Origin: Dermacoccus abyssi
GTDB taxonomy: Bacteria > Actinomycetota > Actinomycetes > Actinomycetales > Dermatophilaceae
Length of the DNA stretch: 64,000 nucleotides
Direction: 5' to 3' (one strand)
Assembly (NCBI RefSeq): GCF_034541975.1
Contig: NZ_JAVYJM010000001.1
The notes beneath the pieces were generated by a model, which had not been told where the DNA came from, searched no databases, and was given only the letters and a program-made list of their open reading frames with translations. Positions 25,001-34,167 of the stretch are shown here, one piece after another. A program made the translations under genes and the position numbers. Positions within the stretch are counted from its first letter, which is position 1. Every line of letters begins with the position of its first letter.

Positions 25001-26422
25001 ATGAACGCACACCTTCTGGCGGCAGAGGCCGCCCCCAAACTCGACTATGCGGCCACCGCATTCGTCCTCTTGTGCGCATCGCTCGTGCTCATGATGACGC
25101 CCGCGCTGGCGTTGTTCTACGGCGGGATGACGCGCTCCAAGTCGGTGCTCAACATGATGATGATGTCGTTCGGCGCCCTCGGCGTCGTCGGCATCATCTA
25201 TGTGCTCTACGGCTACTCGATGTCGTTCGGCACCCACGACATCGCCGGGCTGATCGCGAACCCGGGTGACAAGTTCGGTCTGCACAACGTCGCCGACGTG
25301 TTCAACTCGTTCGGGTACGAGGGCTACGGAAACATCCCCGAGCTCGCGTTCGTGGGCTTCCAGCTCACCTTCGCGGGCCTGACGGTCGCGCTCATCTCCG
25401 GCGCCATCGCCGACCGTGTGAAGTTCTCGACGTGGCTCGTCTTCTCCGCGATCTGGGCGACGATCGTGTACTTCCCGATCGCGCACATGGTGTGGGGCGG
25501 CGGGTTACTCGGCGGCACCGACCAGGGCGTCGCCGCGACGATGTTCGGTTCGACCGACGGCAAGGCCACGTTCGCACCGATCGACTTCGCGGGCGGCACC
25601 GTCGTCCACATCAACGCAGGCATGGCGGGCCTCGTCCTCGCCCTCATCGTCGGGCGCCGCGCCGGTTTCGGCCGCGTGCCCATGCGCCCCCACAACGTGC
25701 CGCTGACCATGCTCGGCGCCGGTCTGCTCTGGTTCGGCTGGTTCGGGTTCAACGCGGGTTCCGAGCTCGCCGCAGACGGTTCGGCCGCCCTCGTGTGGGT
25801 CAACACGACCGCCGCGACGTGTGCGGCGATGATCGGTTGGCTCGCCGTCGAGAAGATCAAGGACGGTGAGGCGACGTCCATCGGTGCCGCCTCCGGCGTC
25901 GTCGCCGGTCTCGTCGCGATCACCCCCGCCTGTGGTGCGCTCAGCCCCGTCGGCTCGCTCATCCTCGGCGCGGTCGCCGGCATCCTCAGCGCCCTGGCCG
26001 TCAGCCTGAAGTTCAAGTTCAACCTGGACGACTCGCTCGACGTCGTCGGCGTCCACCTCGTCTCCGGCCTGTGGGGCACGATCGGCGCCGGCCTGCTGTC
26101 GACGACGAACGGCCTGCTCTACGGCAAGGGCTACGAGCAGACGGTCGTGCAGATCGTCATCGCGCTCGGTTGCCTCGCGTTCACGGGCGTGCTCACCGCC
26201 GTCATCGGTCTCGCCCTCAAGGCGACGATGGGCTGGCGCATCGACCAAGACGACGAGCTCGCGGGCATCGACTCCGCCGAGCACGCCGAATCCGCCTACG
26301 ATTTCGGTGGGTTCGCCTCCGGTACCCGCGTCGGCCACGGCCTGCTGCCGTCCGGCCACGGCCCCCTCGGTGGCAGCACCACCGGCGCAGAACACAACGA
26401 CCCGCGAGGAGTGCAGGCATGA
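25001..26422 (+). CDS. amt: Ammonium transporter
   Basis: Trimeric ammonium channel of the cytoplasmic membrane. 473 residues with 11 hydrophobic segments. Family features: LMMTPALALFYGGMTRSKSVLNMMMMSFG, GGTVVHINAGMAGL and LDVVGVHLVSGLWGTIGAGLL, which carry the two pore histidines, and FGWFGFNAGSELAADG. A C-terminal cytoplasmic tail of about 50 residues is longer than in E. coli AmtB and probably carries the GlnK contact. ATG 25001 is chosen; an in-frame GTG at 24977 lies inside the operator-like block. The stop overlaps the glnK ATG (ATGA), so transporter and regulator are co-produced. Confidence 0.96.
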   Translation: MNAHLLAAEAAPKLDYAATAFVLLCASLVLMMTPALALFYGGMTRSKSVLNMMMMSFGALGVVGIIYVLYGYSMSFGTHDIAGLIANPGDKFGLHNVADVFNSFGYEGYGNIPELAFVGFQLTFAGLTVALISGAIADRVKFSTWLVFSAIWATIVYFPIAHMVWGGGLLGGTDQGVAATMFGSTDGKATFAPIDFAGGTVVHINAGMAGLVLALIVGRRAGFGRVPMRPHNVPLTMLGAGLLWFGWFGFNAGSELAADGSAALVWVNTTAATCAAMIGWLAVEKIKDGEATSIGAASGVVAGLVAITPACGALSPVGSLILGAVAGILSALAVSLKFKFNLDDSLDVVGVHLVSGLWGTIGAGLLSTTNGLLYGKGYEQTVVQIVIALGCLAFTGVLTAVIGLALKATMGWRIDQDDELAGIDSAEHAESAYDFGGFASGTRVGHGLLPSGHGPLGGSTTGAEHNDPRGVQA

Positions 26423-26757
26423 AACTCGTCACCGCCATCATCAAGCCGTTCAAGCTCGACGACGTCAAGGAAGCCCTCGAGGCCTATGGCATCGCCGGGA
26501 TGACGGTGAGCGAGGTCAGCGGCTACGGCCGCCAGCGCGGCCACAGCGAGGTTTACCGCGGCGCCGAGTACAGCGTCGACTTCGTGCCGAAGCTGCGCAT
26601 CGAGGTCGTCATCGACGGCGCCGACGCGCCCGCCGTCGTCGACGCCGTCGTGCGTGCCGCGCAGACGGGACGCATCGGCGACGGCAAGGTGTGGACCGTG
26701 CCGGTTGAGGACGTCGTGCGTGTTCGCACAGGTGAGACGGGTCCGGCGGCGCTGTGA
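26419..26757 (+). CDS. glnK: Nitrogen regulatory protein P-II
   Basis: Trimeric signalling protein that senses 2-oxoglutarate and ATP/ADP and blocks Amt when nitrogen is plentiful. The 112 residues begin MKLVTAIIKPFKLDDVKEAL and contain the T-loop GRQRGHSEVYRGAEYSVDFVPK with Tyr51, the residue modified (adenylylated in actinobacteria) by GlnD, and the C-terminal signature TGRIGDGKVWTVPVEDVVRVRTGE. Translationally coupled to amt; glnD starts 34 nt downstream. Confidence 0.97.
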   Translation: MKLVTAIIKPFKLDDVKEALEAYGIAGMTVSEVSGYGRQRGHSEVYRGAEYSVDFVPKLRIEVVIDGADAPAVVDAVVRAAQTGRIGDGKVWTVPVEDVVRVRTGETGPAAL

Positions 26758-26791
26758 CCCCGGCCGGCTGTACGTCGTGGGCGGAGAACTG

Positions 26792-29149
26792 ATGGTCCTG
26801 GCCTCCGCCCACTACGCCGAGCGCCTCGAACTCGCCACGGCACTGGGATTCAGCAGTCCGGGCGCCGGGCGTGCTCGCCGGCTCCGTCTCGCCGAGCACG
26901 CCCAGGGCTACCTCGAGCAGGTATGGCAGGAGGCGATCTCGGCTGCGGGTTTCTCCTCCGGCACGACAGACGTTGCGCTTGCCGTGGTCGGCTCGCAGGC
27001 CAGGGGGGAGGCCGGCCCCCTCAGTGACGTGGACCTCGTCCTGGTGCACACCGGTCGAGTGGGAGCCGAGCGTCTCAGCCGGCTGGCCGACGGCCTCTGG
27101 TACCCGCTGTGGGACGCCGGTGTGCGTTTCGACCATTCGGTTCGCACGCTCGCAGAATGCCGAAAGGCCGCCTCAGGTGATCTTGCCGCTGCGGTGGCGA
27201 TGCTCGATCTCGCGCCCGTGGCGGGCGACGCGACCCTTGTGGCAGGGGTGCGCCAGAGTGTTGGCGTGGACTGGCGCGCCGCAGCCCGCAAGCGACTTCC
27301 GGAGGTGCTCGAATCTTTCGAGGCGAGGCACGCGAGCTTCGCGGCTGTTTCGGGGACTTTGGAGCCTGATCTCAAGGAGTCCGGTGGTGGTCTGCGCGAC
27401 CTCCTGCTCATCGATGCCTTGACGACGGCCTGGCTCGCAGATCCGCAGCGGGGGGCTCTCGATCCGGCTCGAACGACTCTGCTGGACGTTCGCGACGCGC
27501 TGCAGGTGGTGACCGAGCGGGGGCGCGCGACTCTGGGACTACAGCACCAGGATGCCGTGGCCCAGCTCCTCGGTCTGCAGGATGCCGACGAACTGCTCAC
27601 CCGGGTCGTTAACGCGGGGCGCGCCGTGGCGCACGTGCGCGATACCGCGGTTCGTTCCGCCTCGCAGGCACAGCGTGCACGGGGTCTTCGGGTGGGGCCG
27701 CGTCGCCCGCGCCTGACGCCGCTGGGGTACGGCCTCTTCCTCCACGACGGGGAAGTCGTGCTCGGTGGCTCACCGCGTGAGCCGGGCGTCGTGCAGCTCC
27801 TTCGCGCGGCCACGCAGGCAGCGCGTCGAGGAATGCGTATCGCTCCGGCGACGGCCGTGAAGCTCGCCTCTGACCTTCCCCGCCTTCCCACGCCCTGGCC
27901 GGCGCCGGTGCGGGAGGCCTTCGTCGAGCTGCTCGCCTCCGGTGCGGGCCTCGTCGACGTGTGGGAGGACCTCGACCGCATCGGCGTGATCGACGCATGG
28001 TTTCCGGAGTGGGCGTCGATCCGATCACGCCCCCAGCGAAACGCGCTTCACCGTTTCACCGTAGACCGCCACCTCATCGAGGCGTGCGCGGCCTGCGAGC
28101 CACTGCTCGTGAGGGTGGCTCGTCCGGATCTCCTCGTCGTCGCGGCGTTCCTTCACGACATCGGCAAGGTGTCTGGTCAGCGGGACCACAGTGTCGAGGG
28201 TGCCCCCGTCGCCCGGGCCATCTGCGAGCGGATGGGATTCGATGCGAACGACGCCGCGGTCGTCGAACGGCTCGTGCGCCACCACCTCACGTTGGCCGAG
28301 TGCGCCACTCGACGCGACCCTGACGATCCGCGCACGGCTGATGTCGTCATCGAGGCCGTCTCCGGTCAGGAGCAGGTGCTCCAGCTTCTTGCCGCGCTCA
28401 CCGAAGCCGACGCCGTGGCCACCGGTACCGGAGCGTGGACCTCGTGGCGTGCGGGTCTCGTGGCCGATCTCGTGCGGCGCGCGGAGGCACAGCTGACACA
28501 CGAGGTCGCCACCTCGAATCCGCGGGTCGGCTGGGAGCCGACGGCACAGGACGCGCAGAGGGTTCGTGACGGGGATGTCGTGCTTCAGGTCGAGCGCAAG
28601 GACGTGCGCTCAGCTGTTCTCACGGTCGTCGACGTCGACCGGCCCGGACTCTTCGCCGACACGGCCGGGCTCCTGGCCCTGAGGCGACTGAGGGTCGTCG
28701 CTGCTGCGATCACGACGCGAGAGGGGCTGGCCCTGGATCGGTGGTCGGTCGAGGCGCCGCACGGGGAGTTGCCAGACGTCACGGAGCTCGAGAGAGCCCT
28801 GCGCGCGCTCCGGTGTGGAGATCGCACGCCCCTTCGTGCCCTGGACGTTCCCGCGCACCGGGCTCACGCCGGGTCAGAGCGGCCGAGCGACGTTCTCGTG
28901 CGACGTGTGTCGTCCGCAGGGGACGCGCAGCGGATCGAAGTGCGCGCGCCCGACCGCGTCGGGCTCCTCTTCGACGTGGGACGCGCCCTCGCGGCCTGCG
29001 GCGTGGCGCTCGTCGCTGCGAGCGTCATGACCAGCGCGGGCCGGGCGGTCGACGTCTTCACGGTGAGGGCAGCTGACGCTGGGACGCTGGATCCTCATGC
29101 GCTCGATCCTGCGCTCGATGCCGTTCGAGGCGCCCTGCGCTCTCGGTGA
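26792..29149 (+). CDS. glnD: [Protein-PII] uridylyl/adenylyltransferase
   Basis: Sensor enzyme that modifies and de-modifies GlnK in response to nitrogen status. In 785 residues: nucleotidyltransferase domain with VVGSQARGEAGPLSDVDLVLV near residues 65-85 (GSxARxE ... DxD), the PII-UTase linker (LKESGGGLRDLLLIDAL), an HD phosphohydrolase domain (AAFLHDIGKVSGQRDHS near 454), and two C-terminal ACT domains (from about 608, VLTVVDVDRPGLFADTAG; from about 715, IEVRAPDRVGLLFDVGRAL) that bind glutamine. ATG 26792 with GGAG upstream; longer frames overlap glnK. In Corynebacterium the homologue adenylylates GlnK; the same is inferred here. Confidence 0.95.
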   Translation: MVLASAHYAERLELATALGFSSPGAGRARRLRLAEHAQGYLEQVWQEAISAAGFSSGTTDVALAVVGSQARGEAGPLSDVDLVLVHTGRVGAERLSRLADGLWYPLWDAGVRFDHSVRTLAECRKAASGDLAAAVAMLDLAPVAGDATLVAGVRQSVGVDWRAAARKRLPEVLESFEARHASFAAVSGTLEPDLKESGGGLRDLLLIDALTTAWLADPQRGALDPARTTLLDVRDALQVVTERGRATLGLQHQDAVAQLLGLQDADELLTRVVNAGRAVAHVRDTAVRSASQAQRARGLRVGPRRPRLTPLGYGLFLHDGEVVLGGSPREPGVVQLLRAATQAARRGMRIAPATAVKLASDLPRLPTPWPAPVREAFVELLASGAGLVDVWEDLDRIGVIDAWFPEWASIRSRPQRNALHRFTVDRHLIEACAACEPLLVRVARPDLLVVAAFLHDIGKVSGQRDHSVEGAPVARAICERMGFDANDAAVVERLVRHHLTLAECATRRDPDDPRTADVVIEAVSGQEQVLQLLAALTEADAVATGTGAWTSWRAGLVADLVRRAEAQLTHEVATSNPRVGWEPTAQDAQRVRDGDVVLQVERKDVRSAVLTVVDVDRPGLFADTAGLLALRRLRVVAAAITTREGLALDRWSVEAPHGELPDVTELERALRALRCGDRTPLRALDVPAHRAHAGSERPSDVLVRRVSSAGDAQRIEVRAPDRVGLLFDVGRALAACGVALVAASVMTSAGRAVDVFTVRAADAGTLDPHALDPALDAVRGALRSR

Positions 29150-29222
29150 ACGAGCAGAACGCTCAGGTGCGCCGCAGGCGCGGTCCCACGGAGTCGATCT
29201 GACGGCGCCCGGGGCGAGCGGG

Positions 29223-29228
29223 TAACCT
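29223..29228 (+). promoter_or_regulatory. Candidate promoter of ffh
   Basis: TAACCT with exactly 6 nt to the GTG start; TGACGG lies 17 bp upstream as a possible -35 (29200-29205). Confidence 0.65.
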
Positions 29229-29234
29229 AAACCG

Positions 29235-30848
29235 GTGTTCAACAGCCTTTCCGACCGTCTGACAGCCACCTTCACGAATCTTCGTGGCAAGGGGCGTCTG
29301 ACCGAGTCCGACATCAACTCGACCATCCGCGACATCCGGATGGCGCTGCTCGATGCGGACGTCGCCCTGCCGGTCGTCAAGCAGTTCACCCGTGGTGTGC
29401 GCGAGCGCGCGCTGGGTGCCGAGGTGAGCCAGGCGCTCAACCCGGGCCAGCAGGTCGTCAAGATCGTCAACGAGGAACTCGTCGAGATCCTCGGTGGTCA
29501 GACCCGGCGCCTGACGATGGCGAAGTCGGGCCCGACGGTCATCATGCTCGCGGGTCTGCAGGGTTCGGGTAAGACGACGTTCGCCGGCAAGCTGGCCCGC
29601 CGTCTGCGCGACGAGGGCCACTTCCCGGTGCTCGTGGCCGCCGACCTCCAGCGTCCGAACGCCGTGCGTCAGCTCGAGGTCGTCGGTGAGCGCGCGGGTG
29701 TGCCCGTCTTCGCTCCCGAGCGCGGCAACGAGGGTGGTCACGACGCGGTCTCCGAGAACGCCGAGGGCACCCGCTCCTACGGCGACCCGGTGTGGGTCGC
29801 CCAGGCTGGCGTCAACCAGGCCAAGCTGCGTCAGTACGACGTCGTCATCGTCGACACCGCCGGTCGTCTGGCCGTCGACGAGAACCTCATGCAGCAAGCG
29901 GCCGACATCCGCGCGGCCATCAACCCGCACGAGGTGCTGTTCGTCATCGACGCGATGATCGGCCAGGCTGCCATCGAGACGGCGACGGCGTTCCAGGACG
30001 GCGTCGACTTCACGGGTGTCGTCCTGTCGAAGCTCGACGGTGACGCCCGCGGTGGTGCGGCTCTGTCCGTCGCCTCCATCACCGGCCGTCCCATCATGTA
30101 CGCGTCCACGGGTGAAGGCGTCAAGGACGTCGAGGTTTTCCACCCCGACCGCATGGCGTCGCGCATCCTCGACATGGGCGACGTGCTCACCCTCATCGAG
30201 CAGGCCGAGCGGGCCTTCGACAAGCGCCAGGCCGCCGAGATGGCCCGCAAGTTCTCCGGTGGCGAGGACTTCACGTTCGACGACTTCCTCCAGCAGATGT
30301 CGGCCATCAAGAAGATGGGGAACATCAAGGGCCTGCTCGGCATGATGCCGGGCATGGGCCAGATGCGTGACCAGCTCAACGCCCTCGACGAGCGCGAGTT
30401 CGACCGCGTCGAGGCCATCGTCCACTCGATGACGCCGTTCGAGCGCAACAACCCCAAGCAGATCAACGGTTCGCGCCGTGCGCGCATCGCGCGCGGTTCG
30501 GGCGTGAGCGTCTCCGAGGTCAACCAGCTGCTCGAGCGCTTCGGCCAGGCGCAGAAGATGATGCGTCAGCTGAAGAACGGCGGCGGTATGCCGGGAATGC
30601 CCGGGATGCCGGGCATGGGTGCCGGTGGCGGCAAGCGCGGCAAGAGCCAGCCCAAGAAGAAGGGCAAGAGCGGTAACCCGGCCAAGCGCGCGCAGCAGGA
30701 AGCGGAGGCAGCGAAGAAGGCCGATGCCGCCCGTAACCAGGCCATGGAGAACGCGTTCGGGCAGATGAAGGAAGAGCCCGACTACTCCAACATGAAGCTG
30801 CCCAAGGGCTTCGAGAAGTTCCTCGGCCCGGGCGCTGACAAGGACTGA
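29235..30848 (+). CDS. ffh: Signal recognition particle protein Ffh
   Basis: GTPase that binds 4.5S RNA and nascent signal sequences. The 537 residues show an N domain (FNSLSDRLTATFTNLRGKGRLTESDI), G domain (LAGLQGSGKTTFAGKLARRL; VLVAADLQRPNAVRQL; VIVDTAGRLAVDE; LSKLDGDARGGAALSV; YASTGEGVKDVEVFHPDRMASRILDMGD) and a methionine-rich M domain (IKKMGNIKGLLGMMPGMGQM; GSRRARIARGSGVSVSEVN). The tail after residue 450 is unusually long: GMPGMPGMPGMGAGGG then a Lys/Ala-rich stretch. A -10 hexamer 6 nt upstream suggests a leaderless message. Confidence 0.97.
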   Translation: MFNSLSDRLTATFTNLRGKGRLTESDINSTIRDIRMALLDADVALPVVKQFTRGVRERALGAEVSQALNPGQQVVKIVNEELVEILGGQTRRLTMAKSGPTVIMLAGLQGSGKTTFAGKLARRLRDEGHFPVLVAADLQRPNAVRQLEVVGERAGVPVFAPERGNEGGHDAVSENAEGTRSYGDPVWVAQAGVNQAKLRQYDVVIVDTAGRLAVDENLMQQAADIRAAINPHEVLFVIDAMIGQAAIETATAFQDGVDFTGVVLSKLDGDARGGAALSVASITGRPIMYASTGEGVKDVEVFHPDRMASRILDMGDVLTLIEQAERAFDKRQAAEMARKFSGGEDFTFDDFLQQMSAIKKMGNIKGLLGMMPGMGQMRDQLNALDEREFDRVEAIVHSMTPFERNNPKQINGSRRARIARGSGVSVSEVNQLLERFGQAQKMMRQLKNGGGMPGMPGMPGMGAGGGKRGKSQPKKKGKSGNPAKRAQQEAEAAKKADAARNQAMENAFGQMKEEPDYSNMKLPKGFEKFLGPGADKD

Positions 30849-30874
30849 TCGCGCGAAGAGCGCTGCATGACCGT

Positions 30875-30909
30875 GAAGGGCCGACCACACACGAAGTGGT
30901 CGGCCCTTC
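30875..30909. terminator. Terminator after ffh, shared with the convergent hydrolase gene
   Basis: Perfect 14-bp arms (30875-30888 and 30896-30909) and a 7-nt loop; no T-run on either side. The convergent gene ends at 30950. Confidence 0.85.
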
Positions 30910-30949
30910 GCCGTCCCAGCTCGGGGACAGCCGGTGAAGGAATTGTCGG

Positions 30950-31678
30950 CTACGCGACGACGAGGGGCGGGCGCTCGGCGCGCTCGAACGCCGCCCGCAG
31001 CTCCTTAGTGAAGCGCTTGGGCCGGTTGAGGTTCGAGATGTGACCGGCGTCGTCGAGCACGACGAGACGGGCCGCGTCGTTGGCCGCGAGGAAGCGACGC
31101 TCGTGGATGCGGAACTCGTCACGGCGGCCGTTGATGATCGTCACGGGCACGTCGATCGAGCCGATCGCCTCGAGAACGTCGAGGCGGCCCAGTGCGCGCA
31201 TGACGGGGGCCACGACGTGAGCCTTCGCGCGACCGCCGCCGTAGTAGTGGCGCGCGGCCTTGGGCGAGTTGGCCTTCGCGAAGGCGGCGAGAACGCTGTC
31301 GTCCGCGCTGCCGGGAAGCCGGTCCCGCCAGGAGAGGTAGGCGCCGAACACCACCGCGAGGAAGCGGTTCGGGACGGCGGTGCACCCTGCCACCGTCACA
31401 GCGCGCAGGGGACGCTGCGTGGTGGCGGCGTACTGCAGCGTCAGGTAGCCGCCGAGTGACAACCCGACGAGCATCGGCGGCTCGGGGCACGACGCGACGG
31501 CCTCGTCGATGGTGGCCAACGCCGCAGGGAGCGAGAACTCCTCGTCCTGACGCTCGCCGTGACCGGGAAGATCAGGCGCGACGACGTGGAAGCCTCGCTT
31601 CGTCAGGCGCTTGATCTGGGGTCGCCACATGGTGCGCGAAGAGCGCACACCGTGCACGAGCACCACAGAACCGGACAT
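30950..31678 (-). CDS. Alpha/beta-fold hydrolase
   Basis: A 242-residue serine hydrolase of the alpha/beta fold. VVLVHGVRSSRTMW gives the oxyanion-hole strand, APDLPGHGER follows, the nucleophile elbow is VGLSLGGYL (GxSxG), the acid is in VTIINGRRDEFR and the histidine in LDDAGHISNLNRP. No signal peptide, so cytosolic. Substrate unknown. The ATG 31678 is supported by TATTCT six nt upstream; an upstream in-frame start adds 30 residues that run through that promoter and antisense to the start of the next gene. Confidence 0.88.
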   Translation of the reverse strand: MSGSVVLVHGVRSSRTMWRPQIKRLTKRGFHVVAPDLPGHGERQDEEFSLPAALATIDEAVASCPEPPMLVGLSLGGYLTLQYAATTQRPLRAVTVAGCTAVPNRFLAVVFGAYLSWRDRLPGSADDSVLAAFAKANSPKAARHYYGGGRAKAHVVAPVMRALGRLDVLEAIGSIDVPVTIINGRRDEFRIHERRFLAANDAARLVVLDDAGHISNLNRPKRFTKELRAAFERAERPPLVVA

Positions 31679-31684
31679 TTCTTC

Positions 31685-31690
31685 AGAATA
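31685..31690 (-). promoter_or_regulatory. -10 element of the alpha/beta hydrolase gene
   Basis: TATTCT (minus strand), a good match to the -10 consensus, 6 nt before the ATG at 31678. Confidence 0.6.
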
Positions 31691-31798
31691 CGGCTCACGC
31701 CTGGGAAGGCCCTCCACACGTCGCCGCCACTCGGCGAAAATGGGCGGACAACGTGAGGAACCTCGCACCTACTCGCCCGTTGGCTCGGTGGCTCCCGT

Positions 31799-31804
31799 TA
31801 GGGT
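31799..31804 (+). promoter_or_regulatory. Candidate -10 element of the amidohydrolase gene
   Basis: TAGGGT 7 nt before the ATG at 31812; divergent from the hydrolase promoter. Confidence 0.55.
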
Positions 31805-31811
31805 CACGAGC

Positions 31812-32903
31812 ATGAGCGACACCGTCCTGCACCTGACCGGTCGCGTGCTGCGTGGACCCGATGACGAAGTGGCCGAAGCGTGGGTGATCGACGGACGCAT
31901 CACGTTCGAAACCCCTGAGAAGGCAGCCACCGCCGACGCGGCGCGGCTGGAAGGCACCTTCCTTCCCGGTCTCGTCGACGCCCACTGCCACGTGGGCCTC
32001 GAGGCGCACGGTGGGGCACCGGAGAACGCCGAGGCGCATGCTCTCGCGGACCGAGCGGCCGGCGCGCTCCTCCTGCGCGACTGCGGTTCACCGGTCGACA
32101 CCCACTGGATCGACGATCGCGAGGACCTGCCGCGCATCGTGCGCGCCGGACGTCACATCGCGCGCACGAAGCGCTACATCAAGAACTTCGCCCACGAGAT
32201 CGAGCCGGAGGATCTCGTCGCCTACGTGCGTCAGGAAGCCCGCCGGGGCGACGGCTGGGTGAAGCTCGTCGGCGACTGGATCGACCGCGACGCCGGCGAC
32301 CTCGCGCCCTGCTGGCCCAAGGAGGCCCTCAAACCGGCGATCGACGCAGCCCACGAGGAGGGCGCTCGCGTCACGGCCCACTGCTTCGGTGAGCAGTCGC
32401 TCGTCGACTTCGCCGAAGCCGGCATCGACTGCATCGAACACGCGAGCGGCCTCACCGAGGAGACCATCGCGATGTTCGCCGAGCGCGACATCGCGATCGT
32501 GCCCACGCTCATCAACCTCGACAACTTCCCGAGCTTCGCGCAGGCGGGGGAGAAGAAGTTCCCCGGCTACGCCGCTCACATGCGTGACCTACACGCGCGC
32601 CGGTACGAGACCATCGGCGCGGCCCGGGACGCAGGCTTGCGCATCTTCGCGGGCACCGACGCCGGCGGGCAGTTGCCCCACGGCCTCGTCGCCCGTGAGG
32701 TGGAGGAGATGCTCAACGTCGGGATGAGCGCGACCGAGGCCATCGCGACGGCGACGTGGGGCGCTCGCGAATGGCTGGGCCACGAAGCGCTCGTCGAGGG
32801 TGCCCCGGCTGACCTCGTGCAGTACGAGAGCGACCCGCGCGACGACGTTCGCGTGCTCGCCGCGCCCACGCATGTCATCCTGCGCGGACGCGTCGTTGAG
32901 TGA
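31812..32903 (+). CDS. Amidohydrolase-superfamily metal-dependent hydrolase
   Basis: A 363-residue TIM-barrel enzyme of the amidohydrolase superfamily, in the Xaa-Pro dipeptidase/imidazolonepropionase-like branch. Visible metal-site residues: GLVDAHCHVG (HxH), a lysine in GWVKLVGDWID that may be carboxylated, VTAHCFGE (His), CIEHASG (His) and IFAGTDAGGQLPHG (Asp). The flanking beta-sandwich is formed by the first 50 residues and the C-terminal APADLVQYESDPRDD...VILRGRVVE. The substrate is probably a cyclic amide, ester or dipeptide; it cannot be narrowed. It overlaps the start of the downstream GNAT gene by 8 nt. Confidence 0.88.
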   Translation: MSDTVLHLTGRVLRGPDDEVAEAWVIDGRITFETPEKAATADAARLEGTFLPGLVDAHCHVGLEAHGGAPENAEAHALADRAAGALLLRDCGSPVDTHWIDDREDLPRIVRAGRHIARTKRYIKNFAHEIEPEDLVAYVRQEARRGDGWVKLVGDWIDRDAGDLAPCWPKEALKPAIDAAHEEGARVTAHCFGEQSLVDFAEAGIDCIEHASGLTEETIAMFAERDIAIVPTLINLDNFPSFAQAGEKKFPGYAAHMRDLHARRYETIGAARDAGLRIFAGTDAGGQLPHGLVAREVEEMLNVGMSATEAIATATWGAREWLGHEALVEGAPADLVQYESDPRDDVRVLAAPTHVILRGRVVE

Positions 32904-33804
32904 GGACGACGGGCGCCTCCTCGTCGCCGACGGTGAGCGTGTCCACGTCAGTGTGGCGACGAGTGGTGACATCGCGCCGTACCGGGAGGCGATGACACGG
33001 TCAGCGTCTCGGATCGGCCGCTGGAACCCGGTCAACCCGGACGACCTCGTCCACCACCTCGCGGCGCAGTCGGCCACGCACCGCACGTTTCTCATCCGCG
33101 CCAAGGACGCTGCCCGGGTGACAGGTGACGAGGCGGGGCTCGTGGGCTGCGTCAACGTGACGAATGTCGTCCACGGCCGTTTCATGAGCGCCACCATGGG
33201 CTACAACGCGTTCGATCCCTACGTCGGTACCGGTCTGTTCCGCGAGGGGATGGCCCTCGTCGTCGGCATCGTGCTACGTCAGGCGCCCCAAGGTATGGGG
33301 CTTCATCGCCTCGAGGCGAACGTGCGCATCGGCAACGACACGTCGGCCGGCCTCCTGCGCTCCCTGGGGTTCCGCCGCGAGCGCACGATGCGCCGGATGT
33401 TGTGGCTGGCCGACGGTCTCGGGGGTCGGAGCGCGTGGTTCGATCACGACTCGTTCGCCGTGACGCGCGAGGAATGGCCCGCGGCGCCGCACGCCGCGAA
33501 CGATCTGCCCACGGGTGTCATCGTGTGCGGGTCGGGCACGCCGGCCGCTGCGGCCTTCGCGGTCGCACGTGAACTCGGGGGAGTGGCCCTCGCCGATGTG
33601 CCGTTCGACGCCGCCCTCACGACGGCCCGGTACGCAGCGGCGCCCGTCGTGTGGTTGGCCGGTGACGACGCGGAGGCCGCTCACGACGCGCTGTTGCGTG
33701 CCGGCGCCACCGTCGCCCGCGGTGACGACATCCTCGCGAGCATCAGCGGCAATTCCTCAGACGTGACGCGGGCGGCTCTCCGACTGCGCCCGCGCCTCGT
33801 CTGA
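32896..33804 (+). CDS. GNAT acetyltransferase with an unassigned C-terminal domain
   Basis: A 302-residue protein. Residues about 10-190 form a RimJ/RimL-type acetyltransferase: DIAPYREAMTRSASRIGRWNP, VGCVNVTNVVHG, GYNAFDPYVGTGLFREGM and LHRLEANVRIGNDTSAGLLRSLGF (acetyl-CoA and C-terminal motif). The last ~100 residues are extra: GVIVCGSGTPAAAAFAVARELGGVA looks like a Rossmann/P-loop-like beta-alpha unit, followed by VVWLAGDDAEAAHDALLRAGATV. I cannot name this domain. The start is placed at TTG 32896, overlapping the amidohydrolase stop; a GTG in the next 40 nt is possible. Function unknown. Confidence 0.8.
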   Translation: MSEDDGRLLVADGERVHVSVATSGDIAPYREAMTRSASRIGRWNPVNPDDLVHHLAAQSATHRTFLIRAKDAARVTGDEAGLVGCVNVTNVVHGRFMSATMGYNAFDPYVGTGLFREGMALVVGIVLRQAPQGMGLHRLEANVRIGNDTSAGLLRSLGFRRERTMRRMLWLADGLGGRSAWFDHDSFAVTREEWPAAPHAANDLPTGVIVCGSGTPAAAAFAVARELGGVALADVPFDAALTTARYAAAPVVWLAGDDAEAAHDALLRAGATVARGDDILASISGNSSDVTRAALRLRPRLV

Positions 33805-33821
33805 GGGGCTGTAGAGGGCCG

Positions 33822-34142
33822 TCAGTCGACGCTGATCTCGCCCATCTCGTCCCAGCCCTCGCCGTCGATCTGGCGGCTGATGATTCGCGGCGTGGAGGCG
33901 AGCTTGTCAGGCGTCTCGGCGGTGAACGTCTTGAAGTGCTCGGAGTTCACGTGTGCCTCTGCGGCGTCGTCCTTGAACGCTTCCACGAGCACGTACTCGT
34001 TCGGGTTCTCGACGCTGCGGCTCCAGTCGAACCACAGGTTGCCGCTCTCGGCGCGGGTGGCCTCGGTGAACGCTGCGACGTGGTCCATCCACGTCTCGGC
34101 GTGCTCGGGGCGGACGTCGAACTTGACGACGATGAAGATCAT
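33822..34142 (-). CDS. Antibiotic-biosynthesis-monooxygenase (ABM) domain protein, YgiN/LsrG-like
   Basis: A 106-residue dimeric ferredoxin-like-fold protein: FIVVKFDVRPEHAETWMDHVAAF at the start, ESGNLWFDWSRSVENPNEYVLVEAFKDDAAEAHVNSEHFKTF in the middle. This is the pattern of the ABM family, which includes cofactor-free quinol monooxygenases and signal-molecule isomerases. The substrate cannot be told. It has its own upstream region between the aceB terminator and its ATG, with AAAGG about 10 nt upstream. Confidence 0.88.
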   Translation of the reverse strand: MIFIVVKFDVRPEHAETWMDHVAAFTEATRAESGNLWFDWSRSVENPNEYVLVEAFKDDAAEAHVNSEHFKTFTAETPDKLASTPRIISRQIDGEGWDEMGEISVD

Positions 34143-34167
34143 CGGAAGGTGCCTTTCACTCGGGGCA

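Noticed and set aside
30582..30630. GMPGM repeat in ffh as a possible tandem repeat element
   Set aside because: It is the normal methionine/glycine-rich end of the Ffh M domain.
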